Assembly: GCA_902796785.1 (NCBI GenBank)
Contig: CADBQJ010000041.1
Coordinates: 1 to 6,202, forward strand
Length of the DNA stretch: 6,202 nucleotides
Source of the DNA: Fibrobacter succinogenes
Lineage (GTDB): Bacteria > Fibrobacterota > Fibrobacteria > Fibrobacterales > CADBQJ01
Reading direction: 5' to 3'
The position numbers and the translations under genes are program-made. This document shows positions 1-4,142 of this stretch, in pieces (position 1 is the stretch's first letter; each line of letters opens with the position of its first letter). The notes beneath the pieces are model-generated. The model saw only the letters and a list, made by a program, of their open reading frames with translations. It was not told the DNA's origin and did no database searches.

Positions 1-546
1 CCAGTGCAGGCGTTCGTCGCCGTCGCACTCGGGCGCGTCCACCCCCGCGCGGCGGCAGGTCTCCTCGAAAAGGGCCCGCCCCTCCGGGGTCGGGGCGGTC
101 ACGCCGCGCGGGTCGAACGGGTCGCACCCGGCGAACCGCTCGAACGCCTCCGCGTAGGTCGTCTTCCTCGCGCCCGCGGTCCTTTCCTTGCCGAGCGCCA
201 GCGCGCAGATCTCCAGGACCTCGTCCATCAGCCGCTCGTCGCTCCAGCCCGCGCGGTACCACTCCAGGATCGAGAACTCCTCCAGGTGGCTCGCGCCGCG
301 GTCGCCGTTGCGGAAGCCGCTCGTCAGCTGCCAGACGTCGCCCCAGCCCGCGGCCAGGAGCCGCTTCATGTGGAATTCGGGGCTCGTCGGCAGGAAGAGC
401 CGGCGGCGCGGGCCGTCGGAACCGTCCACGAACGACTCCGTCTCGAACCAGTCCAGCAGGGGGTCGCTTCCGGAGGCGGCGGCCAGCAGGGGCGTCTTCG
501 CCTCGAGCGCGCCGGACGCACGAAAAAGAGACCTGATCGAGTCCAT
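1..546 (-). CDS. epmA: EF-P--lysine ligase EpmA (PoxA/GenX), N-terminal 182 residues, truncated by window edge
   Basis: EpmA is a cytoplasmic paralogue of class II lysyl-tRNA synthetase. It activates (R)-beta-lysine with ATP and attaches it to Lys34 of EF-P instead of to tRNA. The visible 182 residues match the N-terminal half of the roughly 325-residue E. coli protein. Seen are ETESF around residues 35-39, the family signature TSPEFHMKRLL at 54-64, and class II motif 2 from FRN (78-80) through H87 to EFSILEWY (90-97). There is no N-terminal OB-fold anticodon-binding domain, which separates it from true LysRS. Motif 3 and the stop lie beyond base 1. The ATG at 546 is preceded by AAGGGA with 4 bases of spacing. 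No ATG, GTG or TTG occurs in frame in the roughly 38 codons upstream, although similarity to the family (an Arg and a hydrophobic helix) seems to start slightly before it. Oddity: the Glu after FRN, usual in motif 2, is Gly81 followed by Asp82. It lies 55 bases after efp on the same strand, which strongly supports the call. Confidence 0.93.
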   Translation of the reverse strand, partial: MDSIRSLFRASGALEAKTPLLAAASGSDPLLDWFETESFVDGSDGPRRRLFLPTSPEFHMKRLLAAGWGDVWQLTSGFRNGDRGASHLEEFSILEWYRAGWSDERLMDEVLEICALALGKERTAGARKTTYAEAFERFAGCDPFDPRGVTAPTPEGRALFEETCRRAGVDAPECDGDERLHW

Positions 547-559
547 CAGGTCCCTTCGG

Positions 560-593
560 AAAACCGCGGTCTCCCGGGAGCACCCGGGAGACC
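560..593 (-). terminator. Hairpin plus U-tract in the efp-epmA gap (attenuator or partial terminator)
   Basis: Read on the minus strand after the efp stop, an 11-base arm (GGTCTCCCGGG, 593-583) pairs perfectly with CCCGGGAGACC (578-568) across the 4-base loop TGCT. GCGG and then TTTT (563-560) follow. The stem is strong, but the U-tract is short and set off by four bases, so termination may be incomplete. Because epmA follows on the same strand with its own Shine-Dalgarno and I see no promoter in the gap, I read it as a device that lowers epmA expression below efp or protects the efp 3' end. Confidence 0.6.
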
Positions 594-601
594 AACGGGA
601 A

Positions 602-1168
602 TCACTTGGCGCGTTCGACGTATTCGCCCGTGCGGGTGTCGACCTTGATCTTTTCGCCCACTTCCACGAAGAGCGGAATCTGGACGGTGGCGCCGTTGTC
701 GAGCAGGGCGGGGCGCAGCACGCGCCCGGAGGTGTCGCCGCGTTCTCCCGGAGGCGCTTCGACGATCGTGTAGACCTGGAAGATCGGGGGCACCACTTCG
801 AGCACCTGGCCTTCCCAGATCGTCACTTCGCATTCGTTGCCGTCCTGGATCCACTTGGCGGCGTCGCCGATCTGCTCCTTGGAGACTTCGATCGCCTCGA
901 AGGAGTCCATGTCCATGAAGTACCAGGTGGCGCCGTCGTTGTAGTTGTAGGTGACCTTCTTGATGATCACTTCGCACGACTCGGCGGTTTCGGTCGACTT
1001 GTAGGTCCGTTCGATGATCTTGCCGTTGACGTAGTTGCGCACCTTGATGCGGGTGAAGGCCTGGCCCTTGCCGGGCTTCACGAAGTCGGATTCGAGAATC
1101 ACGTGGGGCTGGCCGTCGATCAGCAGCTTCACGCGCTTGCGGAGGTCGTTTGCACCGAGTCTTGCCAT
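602..1168 (-). CDS. efp: Elongation factor P
   Basis: EF-P binds between the ribosomal P and E sites and promotes peptide bond formation at consecutive prolines. The 188-residue product has exactly the length of E. coli EF-P and aligns throughout. The N-terminal KOW-like domain carries the loop VKPGKGQAF (30-38), whose Lys34 is the residue beta-lysylated by EpmA. The middle OB domain contains YNDG and WYFMD. The C-terminal OB domain includes PPIFQV, GDTSG and the hallmark IKVDTRTGEYVERAK. The start at 1168 gives the family-standard MARLGANDLRKR. GGAG lies 6 bases upstream of it. An in-frame ATG at 1201 would add 11 non-homologous residues and lies inside the leader. PGKG with Lys34, rather than Arg32 or a Bacillus-type lysine context, together with the adjacent epmA, indicates the beta-lysine modification pathway. 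EpmB, the lysine 2,3-aminomutase also needed, is not in the window. Confidence 0.98.
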   Translation of the reverse strand: MARLGANDLRKRVKLLIDGQPHVILESDFVKPGKGQAFTRIKVRNYVNGKIIERTYKSTETAESCEVIIKKVTYNYNDGATWYFMDMDSFEAIEVSKEQIGDAAKWIQDGNECEVTIWEGQVLEVVPPIFQVYTIVEAPPGERGDTSGRVLRPALLDNGATVQIPLFVEVGEKIKVDTRTGEYVERAK

Positions 1169-1198
1169 AATTCGCTCCAAAGAGTGGGAATGGATGAC

Positions 1199-1206
1199 CA
1201 AATGTA
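1199..1206 (-). promoter_or_regulatory. efp promoter, -7 element TACATTTG
   Basis: TACATTTG matches TAnnTTTG exactly. It lies 30 bases upstream of the efp ATG, giving a leader of about 25 bases with a GGAG Shine-Dalgarno. No TTTG-like -33 element is present. That position is occupied by the terminator hairpin of the preceding gene. The same eight bases precede rpmE2 in this window. Confidence 0.6.
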
Positions 1207-1207
1207 G

Positions 1208-1233
1208 AAAAAGCCCCCCGCGGACGGAGGGCT
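1208..1233 (-). terminator. Rho-independent terminator of the TSP3 lipoprotein gene
   Basis: On the minus strand, AGCCCTCCG pairs with CGGGGGGCT (one G-U pair) across a short loop and is followed directly by TTTTT. It lies 23 bases past the lipoprotein stop and ends one base before the efp -7 element, so the terminator sits inside the upstream half of the efp promoter. Confidence 0.85.
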
Positions 1234-1255
1234 CTCGAAGGGGAAAGAGGCGCTT

Positions 1256-2287
1256 TTACTTCTTCGTCTTGCGCTTGACGAGGACGGGCTTGGCCTGGTT
1301 GTAGTCTTCGGGCGTGCCCTTGACCCCTTCCAGGATTTCGGCCGTGATGGTGCGGATCTTGACCTGGTCGGCCTTGACCCCCTTGCCCACCAGGGCTTCC
1401 TTGATCGCCTTGCTCCGGTCGTTGAGCACGGTCAGGTATTCCTCCAGTTCCAGCTCGAACTGGGGCATGTAGACGAAGACGTAGACGACGTCCTCGGGAT
1501 GGGCGATCAGGGGCTTGGCCAGCTTTTCCTCCAGCAGGACGCCGTCCTCGTAGGTGAGGGCCGCGGTGCCGGTTTCGAAGCGGAGGTTCAGCTCGGTCTG
1601 CTCGCCCAGCTGGGGGGTCTCGTCCACGGCGGGACAGCCCTTGTTGTCGCCGGGGCCGGCCGCCGTCGGGCATTCGTCCATCGAGTCGGGCACGCCGTCC
1701 TTGTCGTTGTCGGAGTCGGGGCAGCCGTCGGTGTCCTCGAAGCCGTCCTTGTCCTCCTTGTCGTTGGGGCACTTGTCGGCGCCCACGCAGACGGACTTGT
1801 ACTTGTCGGAGAGCTTCTGCTTGGCGACCCATTCGTCGCAGACGCCGTCGGCGTCGTTGTCCACGTCGGGGCAGCCGTCGTTGTCCTGGAAGCCGTCCTT
1901 GTCCTCGGCGTCCACGGGGCACTTGTCGAACTTGTCGGGGATGCCGTCCTTGTCGTTGTCCTCTTCGGGGCAGCCGTCCTCGTCTTCGAAGCCGTCCTTG
2001 TCCTCGGGCACGTCGACGCACTTGTCGGAGCCGGAGCAGACGCTCTTGAACTTGGCGGAGAGCCCCTTTTCGGCCACCCAGGAGTCGCAGACGCCGTCCT
2101 TGTCGTTGTCGGGGTCGGGGCAGCCGTCGTTGTCCTCGAAGCCGTCGACGTCCTCGGCCTCCTCGGCGCAGAGGTCGGCGCCGTTGGGGATGCCGTCCTT
2201 GTCGCGGTCGGAGCCCGCGCAGCCGGCGAACAGAAGCATCGTGCCCAAGCCGAGCATCGCGGCGGATTTCCGGGAGAGAATCTTCAT
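1256..2287 (-). CDS. Outer-membrane lipoprotein with TSP3 (calcium-binding) repeats and divergent OmpA-like C-terminal domain
   Basis: Predicted 343-residue lipoprotein. Residues 1-23 are a signal peptide (RK, then a hydrophobic core) ending in lipobox LFAGC, with Cys23 as the acylation site. Residues 27-220 are thrombospondin type 3 repeats of the DxDxDG form (such as DRDKDG, DNDKDG and DNDADG) with DGCP cysteines. This region is acidic, predicted to bind calcium and be rod-like. Residues 60-142 and 143-221 are a duplicated module. Each copy begins with a roughly 16-residue insert, C-D-x-W-V-A to K-S-V-C, unlike ordinary TSP3. Residues 232-343 resemble an OmpA/MotB peptidoglycan-binding domain (LRFETGTAAL at 235-244 and LNDRSKAIKEAL at 288-299). 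However, they lack the GHTD segment and the final NRRV, and end in a basic KRKTKK tail. The start is fixed by the signal peptide and by AAAGGAGG six bases upstream. It probably links the outer membrane to the cell wall, or has lost that binding. Exact function unknown. Confidence 0.87.
   Translation of the reverse strand: MKILSRKSAAMLGLGTMLLFAGCAGSDRDKDGIPNGADLCAEEAEDVDGFEDNDGCPDPDNDKDGVCDSWVAEKGLSAKFKSVCSGSDKCVDVPEDKDGFEDEDGCPEEDNDKDGIPDKFDKCPVDAEDKDGFQDNDGCPDVDNDADGVCDEWVAKQKLSDKYKSVCVGADKCPNDKEDKDGFEDTDGCPDSDNDKDGVPDSMDECPTAAGPGDNKGCPAVDETPQLGEQTELNLRFETGTAALTYEDGVLLEEKLAKPLIAHPEDVVYVFVYMPQFELELEEYLTVLNDRSKAIKEALVGKGVKADQVKIRTITAEILEGVKGTPEDYNQAKPVLVKRKTKK
1625..2110 (-). repeat. Tandem duplication of an ~83-residue TSP3 module within the lipoprotein gene
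   Basis: Residues 60-142 (bases 2110-1862) and 143-221 (bases 1861-1625) align end to end with the same order of elements. These are DNDxDGVCD, the W-V-A...K-S-V-C insert, DKC, EDKDGFED-DGCP, DNDKDG and a final DNDGCP/DNKGCP. The second copy is about four residues shorter. At the DNA level the unit is about 249 bases, built from many short GTCGTTGTC/GTCCTTGTC-like words on the plus strand. Confidence 0.85.
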
Positions 2288-2314
2288 CGGTGGCCTCCTT
2301 TTGGTCCTTTTGGG

Positions 2315-2322
2315 GAAAGCTA
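2315..2322 (-). promoter_or_regulatory. Candidate promoter of the TSP3 lipoprotein gene, -7 element TAGCTTTC
   Basis: TAGCTTTC matches TAnnTTTG at five of the six fixed bases. It lies 27 bases upstream of the ATG, leaving a leader that contains the AAAGGAGG Shine-Dalgarno. It is back to back with the plus-strand element at 2326-2333, and the two share the GCTAGC palindrome at 2319-2324 and its flank. Weaker than the exact matches elsewhere. Confidence 0.42.
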
Positions 2323-2325
2323 GCT

Positions 2326-2333
2326 TATTTTTG
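2326..2333 (+). promoter_or_regulatory. Promoter of the TusA-like gene, -7 element TATTTTTG
   Basis: Exact TAnnTTTG match six bases before the ATG at 2340. A TTTG at 2300-2303 lies 22 bases upstream of it, close to the 19-21 base spacing known for Bacteroidetes -33/-7 promoters. Transcription would start within a few bases of the initiation codon. Confidence 0.58.
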
Positions 2334-2339
2334 AGAAAG

Positions 2340-2723
2340 ATGAGCAATCCCGAAACCGCTCCGGAAGCGCTGCTCCGCGAACTGGCGGCCTGCCCCGAAG
2401 GGCCGCGCAAGGAGGAGCTGCGGCGCGAACTGGCGAAGCTGGCCGCGCTCCGCGCCGGCGCCACGGGCGAGGACGGCGTCCGCGAGCGCGACCTGCGGAA
2501 GATCCCCTGCCCGCTGGGGTGGGCCAAGGCGCGGATGACGCTCGAGGCGCTCGAACCCGGCGAGCTGCTCCGGCTGAAGATCGGCGCGGGCGAACCGCAG
2601 GAGAACATCCCGCGGCAGCTGGCGGCGGAGGGGTTCCCGATTCTCAAAAGGCGCAAATTCGAGGACGGGACGGCGGAACTGCTGGTCCGCAAGCCCGAAA
2701 CCGCGCCCGGGGCGGCGAAATAA
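2340..2723 (+). CDS. TusA/SirA-family sulfur-carrier-like protein (CPLG variant) with N-terminal helical extension
   Basis: A 127-residue cytoplasmic protein. Residues about 49-118 form a TusA-like domain. RDLRKIPCPLG (50-60) carries the family cysteine (Cys57), then a helix (WAKARMTLEAL) and GELLRLKI, GEPQENIPRQLAAEGFPIL and an ending ELLVRK, the expected beta-alpha-beta order. The classical CPxP motif is CPLG here. The GEP and N-I-P-R features recall the CPxN TusA subgroup found next to sulfur-metabolism genes rather than E. coli TusA. In the family, the cysteine carries a persulfide for tRNA thiolation or other sulfur relay. The substrate here is unknown and no sulfur gene adjoins it. Residues 1-45 are a charged, probably helical extension (RKEELRRELAKL) that TusA lacks. 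The ATG at 2340 is the only start before the domain. Only weak GAGA-type pairing precedes it, so the mRNA may be leaderless. An open frame running upstream from 1554 is the antisense of the TSP3 repeats and is not part of this gene. Confidence 0.8.
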   Translation: MSNPETAPEALLRELAACPEGPRKEELRRELAKLAALRAGATGEDGVRERDLRKIPCPLGWAKARMTLEALEPGELLRLKIGAGEPQENIPRQLAAEGFPILKRRKFEDGTAELLVRKPETAPGAAK

Positions 2724-2725
2724 GG

Positions 2726-2733
2726 TAGTTTCC
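2726..2733 (+). promoter_or_regulatory. Weak candidate promoter upstream of the SGNH-like gene, TAGTTTCC
   Basis: TAGTTTCC matches four of the six fixed bases of TAnnTTTG (TA and TT of TTTG, plus the spaced third T), lacking the terminal TG context. It lies three bases after the TusA-like stop and 30 bases before the ATG at 2764, the same spacing as in efp. The 40-base gap has no terminator, so the gene could also be read through from the TusA-like gene. Confidence 0.25.
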
Positions 2734-2763
2734 TTTAAAGAAGGTTTCCCGTCGGAGGCCCCG

Positions 2764-3423
2764 ATGGCCGAAGAAGAGACATCCGCCGAACCCATTTCCG
2801 TGGTTTTCGCAGGGGATGCGTGGTGGGGCGCCGAGAACGGCGCCGCGCACAAGGCCGCGCATCTTCTCCTTCTCGACCATCCCCGTCTCGACTTCAAGTT
2901 CTGGTACGGCGTCGAGGAGCGCAACTCCATCGCGCAGATGTGCGCCGACTGCGCCCGCGTCGTCATCAGCCACCGTCCCCAGGCGGTGATCTGCTCCGTG
3001 GGCTTCACCGACGTCAACGACGAACTGCCCGCGGCCGACTTCACCCGCGCGCTGGCCGCCTACGCGCACGACATCCAGACCAAGTGCCGCTGCCGCGTCC
3101 TCTTCTGCGCCCCTCCCCCGCTCGCCTTCGCGCCCGTCGTCGAAAAGACGCAGCTGGCGCGCGAGTACGACGAGGCGCTCGCGCGGATCTGCGACGCGAA
3201 CGGATTCCTCCAGCTGCGGTTCGAGGAGCCCTTCCTCTCCTTCGTGCGGCTCCAGGCGCAGCACTCGGGCACGCTCTACCCGCTCCACATGGGCGACGGG
3301 ACGCTCTCCCCCTTCGGGCAGCTCTTCGTGGCGCGGGCCATCCGGAAGAGCGACCTGCTGGGGCTGGGCGGACCGGCTCCGGCCGACCCGCAGGGCCAGG
3401 CGGCGCCCGCTTCGGCGCCCTAG
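2764..3423 (+). CDS. SGNH/GDSL-hydrolase-like protein with catalytic Ser and His replaced
   Basis: A 219-residue protein with no signal peptide, so probably cytoplasmic. It follows the SGNH-hydrolase plan. Block I is VVFAGDAWWG (13-22) in place of GDS. Block III-like VICSVGFTDVND (75-86) takes the position of GxND. A strand follows with LFCAPPPLAF (113-122), and the block V-like region is GDGTLSPFG (177-185) in place of DxxH. The nucleophile position is Ala19 and the His position Leu181, while Asp178 remains. The family hydrolyses esters, acetyl groups or lipids. With two of three catalytic residues gone this copy is predicted inactive or repurposed, perhaps as a binding protein. PPP at 117-119 is a potential EF-P-dependent stall site. 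CGGAGG upstream supports the ATG at 2764. The tail (200-219) is a low-complexity Gly/Pro/Ala stretch. Its stop overlaps the stop of the opposing gene. The fold assignment rests on motif order only. Confidence 0.68.
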   Translation: MAEEETSAEPISVVFAGDAWWGAENGAAHKAAHLLLLDHPRLDFKFWYGVEERNSIAQMCADCARVVISHRPQAVICSVGFTDVNDELPAADFTRALAAYAHDIQTKCRCRVLFCAPPPLAFAPVVEKTQLAREYDEALARICDANGFLQLRFEEPFLSFVRLQAQHSGTLYPLHMGDGTLSPFGQLFVARAIRKSDLLGLGGPAPADPQGQAAPASAP

Positions 3424-4058
3424 AGTTTGGGGAGGAGAATCGACTCGCCGGGGGCGAGATTCCCGAAATCGACGCCGGGATTGAGCAGTTTGAGCTGGTA
3501 TTCCACCACGCCCAGCGGCAGGCGGTTGGCGTCGGTGCCGTACTGGCGCACCAGCAGGTGCTTCAGCTGCTCGCCGGGAAGGGCGGTCACCCCCTGCGAA
3601 ACGCCCTTGGCGCGGGGGTCGGCGGCCATCTTCTCGAGCGCGGCCATGAACTCCTCGGCGAAGCGGGCGCGGGGCCTGGGACGGGCCGACGCGGGGGCGG
3701 GGGCGTCGTTCCGGGCGGCGGGCGCGGCCTTCGGCGCGGGGGAACGCATGCGGGCGATCTCCTCGGCGTCCATCCCCTTGATGCCGGCGTGTCCGATCCC
3801 CTTGGGAGGCTCGATCTTGCGGCCGGGGCGGATGGTGATGGCCACGTCGGCCTTGCGGGCCTCGTCGGTCAGCACCTCGGCGGCGAGCATCGCGTCGATG
3901 TTGGCCAGATAGGCCGAATCGGGCCATTCGTAGAGGGGAACCTCGTCGCCGGTCTTCAGGTCGGTGCGGTAGCGCTGGTAGTCCACGTCGCCGCAACCGC
4001 CCAGAAGCGTCGCGCAAAGGAGCGAAAAAGCGGCAAATGGAATCCGGAACGGCCTCAT
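3420..4058 (-). CDS. Lipoprotein with Ala/Pro-rich linker and C-terminal LysM-like domain
   Basis: Predicted 212-residue lipoprotein. Residues 1-22 are a signal peptide ending in LLGGC, with Cys22 acylated. Residues 23-105 form a mostly charged region I do not recognise (EVPLYEWPDSAYLANIDAML). Residues 106-131 are an Ala/Pro/Arg-rich linker (APAPAS, RPRPR). Residues 157-212 resemble a LysM domain: V-T-x-L-P-G-E-Q-L, then LLVRQYG (168-174), LLNPGVDF (191-198) and LAPGESILLP (201-210). LysM domains bind peptidoglycan or other N-acetylglucosamine glycans, so this is probably a periplasm-facing cell-wall lipoprotein. The start at 4058 is fixed by the signal peptide. The reading frame is open further upstream, but there it overlaps rpmE2 antisense. 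AAGG lies too close to the ATG to be a normal Shine-Dalgarno, and the -7 element ends six bases before it. The stop shares CTAG with the convergent gene. Confidence 0.8.
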   Translation of the reverse strand: MRPFRIPFAAFSLLCATLLGGCGDVDYQRYRTDLKTGDEVPLYEWPDSAYLANIDAMLAAEVLTDEARKADVAITIRPGRKIEPPKGIGHAGIKGMDAEEIARMRSPAPKAAPAARNDAPAPASARPRPRARFAEEFMAALEKMAADPRAKGVSQGVTALPGEQLKHLLVRQYGTDANRLPLGVVEYQLKLLNPGVDFGNLAPGESILLPKL

Positions 4059-4064
4059 CACCTT

Positions 4065-4072
4065 CAAAAATA
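4065..4072 (-). promoter_or_regulatory. Promoter of the LysM-like lipoprotein gene, -7 element TATTTTTG
   Basis: Exact TAnnTTTG match followed by AAGGTG and then the ATG. The predicted transcript would therefore begin about three bases before the start codon or at it. No clear -33 TTTG is visible. It is 13 bases from the divergent rpmE2 element, so polymerases at the two sites would collide. Confidence 0.55.
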
Positions 4073-4085
4073 GCAGATTCTTTGC

Positions 4086-4093
4086 TACATTTG
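4086..4093 (+). promoter_or_regulatory. rpmE2 promoter, -7 element TACATTTG
   Basis: Exact TAnnTTTG match, identical to the efp element including the C before it. It lies 49 bases before the preferred rpmE2 start at 4143. It is only four bases before an in-frame ATG at 4098. No convincing -33 element is present. The nearest candidate is CTTC 20 bases upstream. Confidence 0.6.
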
Positions 4094-4142
4094 CGCGATG
4101 TTGGAAGGGCTCACGCCCAAAACGCCTTACCAGGATTTTCAG

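Noticed and set aside
1169..1201. Upstream ATG that would extend EF-P by 11 residues
   Set aside because: The extension has no counterpart in EF-P, and the ATG at 1168 has the ribosome-binding site and the conserved N-terminus.
4..1207. Plus-strand frames antisense to epmA and efp
   Set aside because: There is no family similarity, and both are explained by the minus-strand genes with clear signatures.
546..2021. 491-codon minus-strand frame spanning efp and half of the lipoprotein gene
   Set aside because: It is an Arg/Gly-rich out-of-frame translation crossing a terminator, a promoter and two genes with clear family matches.
1625..2210. Repeated words that look like a direct-repeat or CRISPR-like array
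   Set aside because: Repeats are codon-phased, vary in sequence, have no constant spacer length and encode TSP3 repeats. No cas genes are present.
1499..2339. Long plus-strand open frames antisense to the TSP3 gene (Val/Leu-rich in one frame, Ser/Pro-rich in another)
   Set aside because: They are mirror frames of the Asp/Gly-rich repeat. The minus-strand frame has a signal peptide, lipobox, Shine-Dalgarno, terminator and recognised repeats. The Ser-rich frame only joins the real TusA-like gene because no stop intervenes.
2288..2692. Upstream extension of the TSP3 lipoprotein frame
   Set aside because: It overlaps the TusA-like gene antisense and would bury the signal peptide.
2644..4073. 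Two Arg-rich frames of 417-457 codons on opposite strands over the SGNH-like and LysM-like genes
   Set aside because: Composition is typical of out-of-frame GC-rich DNA, with no recognisable domains. Each crosses the stop-stop junction of two better supported genes.
4059..4142. Zur box in front of the zinc-independent bL31 gene
   Set aside because: No AT-rich inverted repeat of the GnnATnnnATnnC type is visible in the gap, although a divergent operator type cannot be excluded.
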